Source: Acetobacteraceae bacterium
Lineage (GTDB): Bacteria > Pseudomonadota > Alphaproteobacteria > Acetobacterales > Acetobacteraceae
NCBI GenBank assembly: GCA_947474705.1
Contig: CANJJS010000012.1
Coordinates: 1-64,000 of the forward strand
DNA: 64,000 bases
Reading direction: 5' to 3'
This document shows, piece after piece, positions 33,786 through 42,741 of the stretch; the first letter of the stretch is position 1; each line of letters starts with the position of its first letter. The position numbers and the translations under genes were made by a program. The notes beneath the pieces are model-generated. The model saw nothing but the letters and a program-made list of their open reading frames with translations, made no database searches and was not told where the DNA came from.

Positions 33786-34238
33786 ATGCTCGAGATACGG
33801 GAAGGCGGATGCCACTGCGGCCGGGTCAGGTTGCGCGCGAAAGTGGACCTGGATTTGCTGTCGCAATGCAGTTGCACGGTCTGCGTGAAGAAGGCCATTT
33901 TGCACCTTCCCATCGACCTCGCGGAGTTCCGGCTGCTGCGCGGCAAAGAGTCCCTGACCGTCTATACTTTCGAGACGGGGGTGGCGCGGCATCCGTTTTG
34001 CTCTCATTGCGGAATGCATCCCTTTTACATTCCTCGCTCGCAACCCGACCGCGTCACCGTCAACGCGCGCTGCCTGGACGGAATCGACGGCCCATCGCTG
34101 AAGCCCACGCGGTTTTTCGACGGCAAACACTGGGAGGACGCGCAGCGCAACCGCATCGCCATGGGCGGTCACGTGCCGGTGCCCGGCGCGCACGGCGCGA
34201 AAACATTTCAGGCGATCCTGGACGCCGCCGAAGGCTGA
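33786..34238 (+). CDS. GFA/CENP-V-family zinc protein
   Basis: The 150-residue protein has the glutathione-dependent formaldehyde-activating (GFA) domain: GGCHCGRVR near residue 7, CSCTVCVKKA near 28 and HPFCSHCGMHPFYIPRS near 75 give three paired-cysteine zinc motifs. Despite the family name, most members have no proven formaldehyde activity; they are S-lyase-like or unknown. GGGAGGG lies upstream of the ATG. It is transcribed in the same direction as the TauD dioxygenase 57 bases downstream. Confidence 0.9.
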   Translation: MLEIREGGCHCGRVRLRAKVDLDLLSQCSCTVCVKKAILHLPIDLAEFRLLRGKESLTVYTFETGVARHPFCSHCGMHPFYIPRSQPDRVTVNARCLDGIDGPSLKPTRFFDGKHWEDAQRNRIAMGGHVPVPGAHGAKTFQAILDAAEG

Positions 34239-34295
34239 AGTTGCGCCCGCGCCGGGTTGGGTTAGGATTCGCCCAGAAAGTCAGGAGGCTCGTCC

Positions 34296-35141
34296 ATGTC
34301 CATCGGAATTGTCCCCACCGGCGCGCCCCTTGGCGCGGAAATTCGCGGCGTCGATCTGTCTCAACCGCTCGGCGACAACGTCTTCGCGACCATCGAGCGC
34401 GCCTATAACGAACACGGCGTGATTTTCTTCCGCGATCAGCACATAACCCCGCCGCAACAGGTCGCCTTCACCCGCCGCTTCGGCGACATCGAGTTCAATA
34501 TCTTCGCCGAGCGCTGGAGCGTCCCCGGCAGCCCCGAGATCGTCGTCGTGTCGAATATCGCGGAAGACGGAAAACCGATCGGCATCAAACGCGCCGGCGA
34601 AAACTGGCACAGCGACATGTGCTACACCGCTCGCCCGCCGCGCGGCACCATGCTCCACGCAATCGAAATCCCTCTCCTCCACGGCATGCCCCTTGGCGAC
34701 ACCGAATTCGCCAGCGCCGCGCTGGCCTGCGACGAATTGCCGGAGGCGTTGCGCCAGCGGATCGAAGGCCGGACGGCCATTTTCGATTTCAAGGGACGCA
34801 AACGCGCCTTTCCGCCCTCGGCCTCTGAAATCGAACGCAATCCGCCGGTGCGCCACCCCATCGTGCGCACGCATCCCCATACCGGGCGGAAATGCCTGTA
34901 TGTCATGCGCGACGATTGCACGGGCATCGAGGGGCTGGAACAGGAAGAAGCCGACATCCTGATCGCGGCGCTGGCCGATCATGTGATCAAGCCCTCGCAC
35001 ATATATCGCCACCAATGGCGGCCCGGCGATGTGCTGATGTGGGACAATTGCACGGTGCAGCACCGCGCCATCCAGGATTACGACATGCCGCTGCGGCGGT
35101 TGATGCACCGCACCACCATGGGTGGCGCGGTGCCCAACTGA
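34296..35141 (+). CDS. TauD/TfdA-family 2-oxoglutarate dioxygenase
   Basis: The 281-residue Fe(II)/2-oxoglutarate-dependent dioxygenase has the facial triad His105-x-Asp107 (NWHSDMCY) and His256 (VQHRA), followed by the 2-oxoglutarate-binding arginine in LRRLMHRT. It starts SIGIVPTGAPLGAEIRGVDLS as in TauD and TfdA. Members release sulfite from taurine or split aryloxyacetates; the sulfonate-transport genes that normally adjoin tauD are absent. Three bases separate it from the convergent glycosyltransferase. A second, distinct family member is encoded at 45.8 kb. Confidence 0.92.
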   Translation: MSIGIVPTGAPLGAEIRGVDLSQPLGDNVFATIERAYNEHGVIFFRDQHITPPQQVAFTRRFGDIEFNIFAERWSVPGSPEIVVVSNIAEDGKPIGIKRAGENWHSDMCYTARPPRGTMLHAIEIPLLHGMPLGDTEFASAALACDELPEALRQRIEGRTAIFDFKGRKRAFPPSASEIERNPPVRHPIVRTHPHTGRKCLYVMRDDCTGIEGLEQEEADILIAALADHVIKPSHIYRHQWRPGDVLMWDNCTVQHRAIQDYDMPLRRLMHRTTMGGAVPN

Positions 35142-35144
35142 GTC

Positions 35145-36197
35145 TCAGACCGCCCGCAAGCGACGCGCGGGCTGTTGCGCCAGTTCCTGGTAAAGATCGA
35201 CGTAATCCTCGGCCATCCGGCGCGACGTCCAGCGGCGGTCGAAGGTGGCGCGCACGGTGGCGCGATCCAGCGTGTGCAGCTTCTTCGTCGCCGCCACTGC
35301 TTCGTCGATATTATCGACGATGAAGCCGGAGACACCGTCGTCGATCACTTCCGGCACGGAGCCCGAGCGGAACGCGATCACCGGCGTGCCGCAGGCCATC
35401 GATTCGATCATCACGAGACCAAAAGGCTCCGGCCAGTCGATCGGGAAGATCAGCGCGTGCGCGCCCGACAGGAATTCGGGTTTCTGCTGGTCGTTGATCT
35501 CGCCGATGAATTCGACATGCGGGTTGGTGTCGATCAGCGGTTTGATCACCGTGTCGTAGTAAACCTTGTCGGCGTTATCGACCTTGGCCGCGACCTTCAG
35601 CTTCAGGCCCGCTTTGCCGGTGATATGGATCGCCCGGTCCAGGCCCTTTTCCGGCGAGACGCGTCCGAGGAACGCGGCGTATTCCTGCTTCACCGGTTGC
35701 GGCGTCAGAATTTTCGGCGGCATGCCGTGCAGCACCGTGCGCACCCAGTTCAGATGCGGGATCGGCTTGCGCTGATTGTTGGAAATCGAAACGAAGGGCG
35801 CGTCCTTGAACGTGCCGAACGTGTCGATGAATTCCTTCACGTCCAGGCGGCCGTGGATCGTCGTCAGAAACGGCACGTTCTGGCGGGTGAACAGCGACAA
35901 CGGAAAATAATCGATGTGGAAATGGATCACATCGAACTCGTCCTTCCGGCGATACACCATTTCCACGTATTTGTAATAAATCGCCACCCAGTCCTTCACG
36001 GTCGGGTCGAGCCGGATCGCCTCGTCGCGCATCGGCGCCAGTTTGGCCGAGGTGAGGGAGTCGCCGCTGGCGAACAGGGTCACGTCGTGACCCATGGCGA
36101 CCAGTTCCTCGGTCAGGGAGTAAACGACGCGCTCGGTGCCGCCATAGAGTTTGGGCGGGACGGCTTCGAACAACGGTGAAATCTGCGCGATACGCAT
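35145..36197 (-). CDS. Family 4 glycosyltransferase
   Basis: The 350-residue GT-B enzyme has the N-terminal MRIAQISPLFEAVPPKLYGGTERVVYSL acceptor domain and the C-terminal donor domain with AFLGRVSPEKGLDRAI and PEPFGLVMIESMACGTPVIAFRSGSVPEVI (the E-x7-E nucleotide-sugar motif). No membrane segment is present. The gene stands alone rather than in a polysaccharide cluster. Close relatives in alphaproteobacteria are annotated only as group 1 transferases; donor and acceptor are unknown. Confidence 0.9.
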   Translation of the reverse strand: MRIAQISPLFEAVPPKLYGGTERVVYSLTEELVAMGHDVTLFASGDSLTSAKLAPMRDEAIRLDPTVKDWVAIYYKYVEMVYRRKDEFDVIHFHIDYFPLSLFTRQNVPFLTTIHGRLDVKEFIDTFGTFKDAPFVSISNNQRKPIPHLNWVRTVLHGMPPKILTPQPVKQEYAAFLGRVSPEKGLDRAIHITGKAGLKLKVAAKVDNADKVYYDTVIKPLIDTNPHVEFIGEINDQQKPEFLSGAHALIFPIDWPEPFGLVMIESMACGTPVIAFRSGSVPEVIDDGVSGFIVDNIDEAVAATKKLHTLDRATVRATFDRRWTSRRMAEDYVDLYQELAQQPARRLRAV

Positions 36198-36308
36198 GGC
36201 GTGGTGCCCCGGGTGAATCGATGGTGTCCGGCTTGGACAGGCGGGGTTGTGGACCCGGAATATGGCGCGATTTCGGCGGGTTCGGGGTGATTTCGCGCGG
36301 GGCGCGAT

Positions 36309-37190
36309 TCACCCGGGACGGGCTGACAATTCGACGTCCAACGCGAGGACCGCGGCGCCGCGCAGCAGCCGCACCGGGACCCTCCGGCCGATCAGGTCCG
36401 GATCGGTCAGCGCCGGAATGCGCCGGTTCTGTCCGAACCGATGTCCGTCCACGGCGAGCAGGATATCGCCGGGCAGAACCCCGGCGCGGCCGGCGGCGCC
36501 GTTCTCGACGAGTTGCAGCACCATAGCGCCGCGCGCCTGTCCGGCCGCCGCCCGGTATTTTTCTCCGATCGTCACGCCCTGCAGTCCGACACCCAGAAAG
36601 CCGCGGGGGATGCGGCCGTCTGTCAGCAGGCGAGGGACAACGCGCGCCAGTGTCGCGGTGGGGATGGCCAGGCCGCGGCGGCGCGGCCCCGCGGTGGCCA
36701 TGCCCAGCAGCGCGCCGGAGGCATCGACAACGGCCCCGCCCTCGTCGGCGCCAAGGCGGACATCCAGCCGGATCAGCGAGTCGATGAGGCCGCCCGCCAT
36801 GCCATGCCAGGCGGGCCCGGTCTCGTGCACCATCGCCAGCCGTCCCGTCGCCGCGCCCTTGTCGTTCGCGCCGATGACCTGTGCCAGCGCGCCGGTCCGT
36901 GGCGCCGAAGCAGGCGAGGGGAGGGTGCCGGTCAGCGGCGAGTCCAACCGGTACACGGCGATGTTCGTGGTGGGATCGCGGCCCGCCAGTTTGGCGCCGA
37001 TCGTCTCGCCGCCGCGCCGGACGGCGGTCGAGTCGTATTCGCCGGTGGCCTCGGCGGAGGTCGCGACGACGTCGGCGTCCCACAGGATGCCGCTGACATG
37101 GCGCTCGCCCGCCAGGACCGCGACCACCGCGGGCGCCGCGCGGGCCAGACGATCCGCGAGGGCCTGAGAGAGTTGTTCGAGGATATCCAT
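36309..37190 (-). CDS. HtrA-like trypsin-fold protein with PDZ domain, catalytic triad lost
   Basis: The 293-residue protein has a trypsin-like fold (about 15-190) and a C-terminal PDZ domain (about 197-285: GFLGVGLQGV, GRAGVLPGDILLAVDGH). The HtrA catalytic positions are not conserved: the TNxHV region reads VVATSAEAT (44-49), the Asp region reads TTNIAVYRLD (Asn76), and GNSGGP reads GADEGGAV (147-154). It is therefore a probable pseudoprotease or chaperone-like protein. No signal peptide is seen. GGAGG lies upstream of the ATG at 37190; the nine-codon longer frame has none. Confidence 0.8.
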   Translation of the reverse strand: MDILEQLSQALADRLARAAPAVVAVLAGERHVSGILWDADVVATSAEATGEYDSTAVRRGGETIGAKLAGRDPTTNIAVYRLDSPLTGTLPSPASAPRTGALAQVIGANDKGAATGRLAMVHETGPAWHGMAGGLIDSLIRLDVRLGADEGGAVVDASGALLGMATAGPRRRGLAIPTATLARVVPRLLTDGRIPRGFLGVGLQGVTIGEKYRAAAGQARGAMVLQLVENGAAGRAGVLPGDILLAVDGHRFGQNRRIPALTDPDLIGRRVPVRLLRGAAVLALDVELSARPG

Positions 37191-37337
37191 CGCGCTTGCC
37201 TCCTGTGACGGGGACACACCCTGCCTTGTTTTCGCGGCCGCCGGTATGGGGCAACGGCACCGCCGCGCATTTCCCGTGTCTGTCCGATGCGGGTAGAGTG
37301 GCGCCCGGCACGAAATCCCATGGGAGGACCCAAAAGC

Positions 37338-38123
37338 ATGGACAACTGGAACCCGAAGCCGCTCGATCCCGGTACGATCGCGTTACATCGCCGGGGCACT
37401 GGCAAACCCCTGGTTCTGTTGCATTGCCTTGGCCAGTCCTGGCGCTTCTGGGACGTGCTGGACCCGCTGATGGATCGCAACGAACTCGTCGCCTACAGCT
37501 TTCCGGGTCACGCCGATACGCCCTTGCCGGGCCACCAGTACGGGGTGGAGGAACTGACCGAACAGCTCCGCGCCGTCGCGCTGCGGGAAGGGCTGACCAA
37601 ATTCCACCTGATGGGTATCTCGCTGGGCGGCAGTGTCGCGCAGCATTTCGCGGGCACCTACCCGGACATGGTCGACAAGCTCGTGCTGGCGGACTGCACC
37701 CCGATCTACGCGCCGGAAGCCCGCGCCAACTGGCCGGTCCGCGCGGCCGCGGCGCGCCAAAACGGCGTCGCGAGCCTGATCCCGATGCTGCTGAAGGTGT
37801 TCTTCACCGAGGGTTCGATCGTCGAAAACGGCCCCAATGTCCGTCATGTCCGGGAGGTCTTCGAGGCCTGCGATGGCGAAGCCTACGGCCTCGCCTGCGA
37901 AACCCTGGCCACGCTGGATACGCGGGAGCAGACCAGGAAAATCGTCGCGGCCACTTTGATCCTGTTGGGCTCCAACGAAGGACCCGCGTTCCAGGACGCG
38001 GCGAAATGGATGAACGCGGCGATCCCCGGCAGCCAGGTCGTGGTCGTGCCGGAAGCCGGCCATGCCTCGGTGCGCGAGCGGCCCGATTTCGCCGTCGCGC
38101 GGCTGCGCGAATTCCTCGACTGA
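37338..38123 (+). CDS. Alpha/beta hydrolase (PcaD/enol-lactonase-like)
   Basis: The 261-residue serine hydrolase has LLHCLGQSWRFWD for the oxyanion hole, FPGHADTP, the nucleophile elbow MGISLGGSVAQ near residue 96 and EAGHASVRERPDF with the catalytic His near 241. The size and order match 3-oxoadipate enol-lactonase (PcaD) and related lactonases. GGGAGG precedes the ATG. The next gene, 36 bases away, is a carboxymuconolactone decarboxylase-like protein, recalling the pcaD-pcaC pair of the protocatechuate branch. Both are only family-level matches. Confidence 0.85.
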   Translation: MDNWNPKPLDPGTIALHRRGTGKPLVLLHCLGQSWRFWDVLDPLMDRNELVAYSFPGHADTPLPGHQYGVEELTEQLRAVALREGLTKFHLMGISLGGSVAQHFAGTYPDMVDKLVLADCTPIYAPEARANWPVRAAAARQNGVASLIPMLLKVFFTEGSIVENGPNVRHVREVFEACDGEAYGLACETLATLDTREQTRKIVAATLILLGSNEGPAFQDAAKWMNAAIPGSQVVVVPEAGHASVRERPDFAVARLREFLD

Positions 38124-38159
38124 TCGCCGCTTCGAACAAACCCGAAAGGACCGGACACC

Positions 38160-38705
38160 ATGGCGCGCGTGCCACTGATTACCAGCAAAGACCAAATCCC
38201 ATCGGAACACCACGCCACCGCGGACGCCATTATCGGCAGCCGCGGCGCGCTCGGCGGACCCTTCCAGGTGTTCCTGCACAGCCCCGAAATCGCCGGACGT
38301 ATCGCCCATCTCGGCACGCTGGTGCGGTTCGAGGGCACGCTGGACTTCCGGGTCCGGGTGCTCGCCGCGATGGTCGTGGCGCGGGAGTTCGAGGCGCTTT
38401 ACGTCTGGGGCGCGCAAACCGGAAGCGCCCGGCGGCAGAACGTGCCGGAAACGACGATCGACGCGATCCGGGACAACCGAAGCGACGGGGTGCCGGCGGA
38501 AGACCTCGCGATTATCGAATACACGCGCACGCTGCTGCGGAAACATCGTATTCCCGAGGCGATGGACAAACCGATGCGGGATCGTTTCGGCGACGACCAG
38601 ATGATCCAACTGACCGGCGCGATCGGTTACTATAGCCTGCTTGCCATGACCGTGAACGCGCATGAGATGGAAGCGGGTCCGGGTATGGAGGTCTTAAAAG
38701 TCTGA
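38160..38705 (+). CDS. Carboxymuconolactone decarboxylase-family protein
   Basis: The 181-residue all-helical protein of the CMD/AhpD family contains LAAMVVAREFEALYVWGAQTGSARRQNVP, the CMD core; the CxxC of AhpD-type members is absent, so it is of the decarboxylase-like rather than peroxidase-reductant class. It follows the PcaD-like hydrolase and likely shares its transcript. The combination suggests lactone hydrolysis and decarboxylation of a ring-cleavage product, which is inference. A palindromic repeat region follows. Confidence 0.85.
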   Translation: MARVPLITSKDQIPSEHHATADAIIGSRGALGGPFQVFLHSPEIAGRIAHLGTLVRFEGTLDFRVRVLAAMVVAREFEALYVWGAQTGSARRQNVPETTIDAIRDNRSDGVPAEDLAIIEYTRTLLRKHRIPEAMDKPMRDRFGDDQMIQLTGAIGYYSLLAMTVNAHEMEAGPGMEVLKV

Positions 38706-38817
38706 AGCGGTCCGCGCTTCCGCTTTTTTCCTGGGGTCATTGGGTGGGGAAGGGAGCGGCCCAGGGCGCTGCCCCGGACCGGTTTGTGGGGGAGGCCGAA
38801 GGCGCGGCCCTCCCGCC

Positions 38818-39034
38818 GGCCAACCGCTACGGTGGCCGTACATCCACGGAATGAAAATTCGAAGTCAGGCACAACATCTCCTCGTCATCCCCCGACTCGA
38901 TCGGGGGACCGGAAGCGGCACAACCCGCCTTTCTGGCACTCCCGGTGGCCCGACCAGGTCGGGCCATGACGAGGAGAGTGCGTGCCAGACGGCGGATTTT
39001 CATGCCGCGGATGTACGGCCACCGTAGCGGCCAA
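38818..39034. repeat. Large palindromic (MITE/REP-like) repeat
   Basis: Two arms of about 70 bases, 38818-38888 and 38964-39034, are imperfect reverse complements; both carry CGGTGGCCGTACATCC and CTCCTCGTCAT. Inside each lies a smaller palindrome: CCCCCGA/TCGGGGG at 38889-38907 and GGCCCGACC/GGTCGGGCC at 38948-38966. Related pieces occur at 52341-52435 and 60197-60216. There is no transposase, so this is a non-autonomous or REP-type repeat. The rest of 38706-38817 shows no gene. Confidence 0.75.
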
Positions 39035-39043
39035 TCGCCCGGA

Positions 39044-40402
39044 TCAGGCTTCCCGCGAAACCAGTTCCAGGTTGCCGCGCGTTTCATAAGCCATCAACAG
39101 CGTCAAACCGGACGCGGTGAACAGAAACGCCGCCATGATGCACCAGACGTAAGTGATGCTGTTGGCGCTGATCAGCACGCCCGCGACCAGCGGCGAAATC
39201 ATCCCGCCGAACCGGCCCCAGCCCATCGCCAGCGCCGCGCCCTTGCCGCGGATTTGCACCGGGTAAACCTCCGGTGTGTAAACGGTCATCGCGAGATTGC
39301 CGATGTCCTGGAAGAACGAGAAGAACATCGCCGCCGCCAGTAACGTCATTTCCGTTGTCGCCTGGGTGAACGACAACGCCGCGCAGCCCGACATGCCGTA
39401 GGCGATCACGATCAGCATCTTCCGCCCGACCTTATCGACCACCGCGAAGGCGCAGAACCGCGCGACGACCTGCGTGCCCGCCACGATGAAGGTGTACAGC
39501 AGCGTCCGGGTCAGATCGATATGGTAATACGTGGAATAAATCGTCGGTAGCCAGACCGCGAAGCCGGTGCCCGCGAAGGCCGCGCAGAACCACAAAACCC
39601 AGGTGTGAATGACCCGGCGGATATACTCGGGGCGGAACAAATCGGCGAAGGTCGGGTCGGCCACTTTCGGCTTCACCGGTTCCTTCGCCACCTGCGCGCG
39701 GGCGGCTTCGATCTCCGGGTCGGTGACGCCCACGTAATGCAGCGACGCGCGGGCTTCCTCGTGACGGCCTTGCGAGGCCAGCCAGCGCGGCGATTCCGGC
39801 ACGCCCCGGCGGATGAAGACGACCAGCAGTGCGGGCAGCACGCCGATCGCGAACAGCCAGCGCCAGCCGATTTCCGGCACCAGCAGCAGCCCGCACCCGG
39901 CGGCGAAGAAATATCCCATGGGCCAGCACAGCGGCAACATCGCGGCGACGCGTCCCCTAATACTCGCCGGGGCGTATTCGGTTACCAGCGCCTGATCGAT
40001 CGGCACCATGCCGCCAAGACCCAGCCCGGTCAGAAAACGCGCCCCGACCAGGAAACCGAGCGACATCGACAGCCCGACCACGCCGGTGAATAACGAGAAC
40101 ATCAGCACCGTCGCGGCGAACACCACGCGGCGTCCCCATTTGTCCGCGACCCAGCCCCAGCACCAGGACCCCACCCCCATGCCCGCCAGCGCGGCGGACC
40201 CGGCGAGTCCCACCTCTTGCGGTGTCAGATTGAATTCCTGGCGAATCTTCGGCAACGCGTAGGCGACGATCGTGATGTCGAACGAATCGAACAAAAATCC
40301 GGCCGCCGCCACGCCGATGATGAATTTCAGCCGCGGTGTCAGCTTCGCGTTATCGAGCGCGCGCCCGATGATGTCGGGCGTCAGAGGCAACGATTGGCTC
40401 AT
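39044..40402 (-). CDS. MFS transporter (metabolite:H+ symporter type)
   Basis: The 452-residue inner-membrane carrier has about 12 hydrophobic segments. GWVADKWGRRVVF between helices 2 and 3 is the MFS signature, RFLTGLGLGGMVPIDQALVTEYAPASIRGR is the helix 4-5 motif shared with sugar and aromatic-acid porters, and PESPRWL marks the central loop. A second VVDKVGRK repeat is present. It could take up an aromatic or organic acid. It is 18 bases downstream of the DUF-type small protein gene on the same strand and ends close to the palindromic repeat. Confidence 0.9.
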   Translation of the reverse strand: MSQSLPLTPDIIGRALDNAKLTPRLKFIIGVAAAGFLFDSFDITIVAYALPKIRQEFNLTPQEVGLAGSAALAGMGVGSWCWGWVADKWGRRVVFAATVLMFSLFTGVVGLSMSLGFLVGARFLTGLGLGGMVPIDQALVTEYAPASIRGRVAAMLPLCWPMGYFFAAGCGLLLVPEIGWRWLFAIGVLPALLVVFIRRGVPESPRWLASQGRHEEARASLHYVGVTDPEIEAARAQVAKEPVKPKVADPTFADLFRPEYIRRVIHTWVLWFCAAFAGTGFAVWLPTIYSTYYHIDLTRTLLYTFIVAGTQVVARFCAFAVVDKVGRKMLIVIAYGMSGCAALSFTQATTEMTLLAAAMFFSFFQDIGNLAMTVYTPEVYPVQIRGKGAALAMGWGRFGGMISPLVAGVLISANSITYVWCIMAAFLFTASGLTLLMAYETRGNLELVSREA

Positions 40403-40420
40403 GTCTTGGAGTCCTCCGGG

Positions 40421-40951
40421 TCAGGCGATTCTTTGTTGAAACATGAAGTACGTACGGTCTCGCTGGAAGCGGCGCATGCGCAGAATCCAGGGCGTCTCGT
40501 TCGCCGCCATCCACCCCTGGGTTGCATAAATATCCGTGGTTTCGACATGGTACAACGCGACATATTTCGGGTTCCCCTCGATCGCCCGGAAGCGGCGCGC
40601 GGCGATCACGCCGGGCAGACGATTGAAATGGGGGATATGTTCCAAATTATACCAGTCGTTGAACTCTTCCTCTCGCGCCGGATCGGGGGTCATCGAGACC
40701 AGAATGACGCCGCCCGCGGTCTCGGGGGACGGCATCGCGCCAGGATTGATTTGCTCCATCGCCCATTGCCGCAGCGGCCCGGTACCCGGCGCGCCCTGCC
40801 GGCGATCCGCGATTGTCAGCCATCGCGGCGGATCGGCGGCGACGGTCCGCGTCGAGAGGTCGGTCGCGCCGCCCTTCCACGTCTGAACCCCCGCCTCGGC
40901 GCCGGGATCATGGTCGAATATCCGCAATGTGAGGTCTGACCCCTGCGCCAT
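40421..40951 (-). CDS. Ferredoxin-like-fold protein, DUF4286-like
   Basis: The 176-residue protein has a C-terminal dimeric alpha-beta-barrel-like half: VILVSMTPDPAREEEFNDWYNLEHIPHFNRLPGVIAARRFRAIEGNPKYVALYHVE, the pattern of the DUF4286/EthD-like superfamily. The N-terminal 80 residues match nothing I know. No signal peptide. It precedes the MFS transporter by 18 bases and is probably co-transcribed, so it may act on the transported compound; EthD-like proteins assist oxidative degradation. The function itself is unknown. Confidence 0.7.
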   Translation of the reverse strand: MAQGSDLTLRIFDHDPGAEAGVQTWKGGATDLSTRTVAADPPRWLTIADRRQGAPGTGPLRQWAMEQINPGAMPSPETAGGVILVSMTPDPAREEEFNDWYNLEHIPHFNRLPGVIAARRFRAIEGNPKYVALYHVETTDIYATQGWMAANETPWILRMRRFQRDRTYFMFQQRIA

Positions 40952-41204
40952 CGGACCGATATTCTCCCCTGAACGATCCCTCGCGCTTGCTTGCGCGCGG
41001 CTTCAGCGGCGAAGGTGGCTCAGCTTTGCCGTCAGAGCAACCTTGAGGCCCGGCGCGGCGGCGCGAAACACCGCGCGCGGCCGAATATCTTGTGCGAAAG
41101 GGGAGAGGTATTTCGGAACAATTCCCGGCGTCAACCTCTCCGCGAAGAGGCTGACGGCGGGAAACGGAGAGGCGCGCGGCCCCCCCGTCCCTGGACCGGA
41201 ACGC

Positions 41205-41798
41205 TTAGAGTTGCGATTCGGCGTATTCGTAGTTGGCGATGTTGTCCAACCAGTTCGTCAGGAAGTCCGGACGGCGGTTGCGGAAGTCGACGTAATAAGC
41301 GTGCTCCCACACGTCGCACACCAGCAACGTCTTGCCTTCGCCGGTCGAGAGCGGGCTGACCGCGTTCGGCGTCTTGGCGATCTTCAGCTTGCCGTCGTTG
41401 CCCAGAATCAACCAGGCCCAGCCGGAGCCGAACTGGGTGATACCGGCCTGCTTGAAGTCTTCCTTGAACTTGTCCGTGCCGCCCAGATCGCTGTCGATCT
41501 TCGCCTGCAGCTTCGCCGGGATCTTGCCGCCCGTGGGGCTGCACGACAGCCAGAACAGGCTGTGGTTCAGGTGCTGACCGGCGTTGTTGAACAGCGGCCC
41601 GCCGGCGGCGGCGCTGCCCTTGATCAGGTCTTCCAGCGACTTGCCCTGCAGCGAGGCATCGTTCGCGACCAGGCCGTTCAGCGCCGTGATATAGGCCTGA
41701 TGGTGTTTGCCGTAATGCAGGTCGAGGGTTTCCTCGCACATGCCTTTGGCGCCAAGCGCCGACTTGGCGTAGTTCAGGTTTGGCAGTTCGAAAGCCAT
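41205..41798 (-). CDS. sodB: Superoxide dismutase, Fe type
   Basis: The 197-residue cytoplasmic enzyme dismutates superoxide. Metal ligands are His28 (LHYGKHHQAY), His79 (QHLNHSLFW), Asp162 and His166 (DVWEHAYY). Gln75 in NNAGQHLNH occupies the position that distinguishes Fe-SOD (Gln there) from Mn-SOD (Gly there). GGAGG precedes the ATG. The downstream region to 40952 holds a loose GGAGAGGT/ACCTCTCC inverted repeat about 100 bases past the stop and nothing else recognisable. It is divergent from the phytoene-synthase-like gene. Confidence 0.95.
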   Translation of the reverse strand: MAFELPNLNYAKSALGAKGMCEETLDLHYGKHHQAYITALNGLVANDASLQGKSLEDLIKGSAAAGGPLFNNAGQHLNHSLFWLSCSPTGGKIPAKLQAKIDSDLGGTDKFKEDFKQAGITQFGSGWAWLILGNDGKLKIAKTPNAVSPLSTGEGKTLLVCDVWEHAYYVDFRNRRPDFLTNWLDNIANYEYAESQL

Positions 41799-41903
41799 TG
41801 GATCCTCCGGGGTAAACGGTGGTGGGACGCGGCGTTCTCTATGTTCCGCCTCGCGCGCGGTCAATCTTGCACGGCCCGGCGTTTCGCGCCACCTCCGGTC
41901 CCC

Positions 41904-42725
41904 ATGGCAACACAAGACACCAATTCCCTCGCCACGCTGGTCCGGACCCACGATCCGGACCGGTTTCTGACCGCGCTCTTCGCCCCGCCCGCGGACCGGG
42001 ACGCGCTTCTGACCCTGTACGCGTTCGACCGCGAACTCAGCCGCGCCCGCTCGGTGGCCTCGGAACCGCATCTGGCCCTGATCCGGTTACACTGGTGGCG
42101 GGAAGTGGTGGAAGGCGCCCCGCGCCGGCATGAGGTCGCGACTCCGCTCTCGGCGCTTCTCGACGCCGGACGCCTGCCCAGAGATCTTCTGCTCCGTATT
42201 GTCGACGCGCGCGAAATCGAGACCGAGCCGGAGATCGCCACGCTCGCCCTCTGGCGCGAATGGTTGCAGGAAGGGGCCGGTGGAATCGCCGTCGCCGCCG
42301 CCACGCTGCTGGGGGCGCCCTCGCCGGAAGAATTTCGCCCGCTGGGCGCCGCCGAGGGGGCCGCGCGCGTCGTGCGCTGGAACCGGAGCTTCGCCGCCCA
42401 TGGCCGCTGCCTGCTGCCCCTGGATTTGCTCGCCGAGGCCGGTCTTGGCGTGGCGGATGCCATCTCCGCGGCAGCGGCGCCCAGTACCAAAGCCGCCCCG
42501 GCCGAGGCCGGAGTCGAGGCCGTGTCGCGCCGCCTGATCCAGGAAGGGCGGGACTGGTTGGCCAAGGCGCCGTCCGGCCGGCTGCCACGCGCCTGGATCG
42601 CGGCGGCGTTGCCCGCCGTTCTCGCACGCCGCGATCTCCGGCGCGGCACCGCGAGCTTTCCCGGCCCGCGCGGCCTTGGCGACCGCCTGGCTGTCGCGTT
42701 CAGCGGCGCGATCGGACGCGTTTAA
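41904..42725 (+). CDS. Squalene/phytoene synthase-family protein (NDUFAF6-like)
   Basis: The 273-residue all-helical protein resembles the isoprenoid synthase-like branch that includes mitochondrial NDUFAF6. It has RFLTALFAPPADRDALLTLYAFDRELSRARSV near residue 20 and LIRLHWWREVVEG near 60. The aspartate-rich DxxxD diphosphate motifs of true phytoene or squalene synthases are not clear (YAFDRELSRAR is the only candidate), so prenyl condensation is doubtful. No carotenoid or hopanoid genes adjoin. NDUFAF6-like proteins assist respiratory complex I assembly; that role is possible but inferred. Confidence 0.75.
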   Translation: MATQDTNSLATLVRTHDPDRFLTALFAPPADRDALLTLYAFDRELSRARSVASEPHLALIRLHWWREVVEGAPRRHEVATPLSALLDAGRLPRDLLLRIVDAREIETEPEIATLALWREWLQEGAGGIAVAAATLLGAPSPEEFRPLGAAEGAARVVRWNRSFAAHGRCLLPLDLLAEAGLGVADAISAAAAPSTKAAPAEAGVEAVSRRLIQEGRDWLAKAPSGRLPRAWIAAALPAVLARRDLRRGTASFPGPRGLGDRLAVAFSGAIGRV

Positions 42726-42741
42726 TCAGCCCCTGGAATCG

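Noticed and set aside
38818-39034. CRISPR or attC-like array
   Set aside because: Only two inverted arms with inner palindromes; there are no regularly spaced direct repeats, spacers, cas genes or integrase.
40952-41204. Possible small gene or RNA downstream of sodB
   Set aside because: Only a loose inverted repeat is visible; no SD-supported ORF or conserved RNA structure that I recognise.
41904-42725. True phytoene/squalene synthase
   Set aside because: The paired aspartate-rich motifs are not clear and no carotenoid or hopanoid genes adjoin; an NDUFAF6-like protein fits better.
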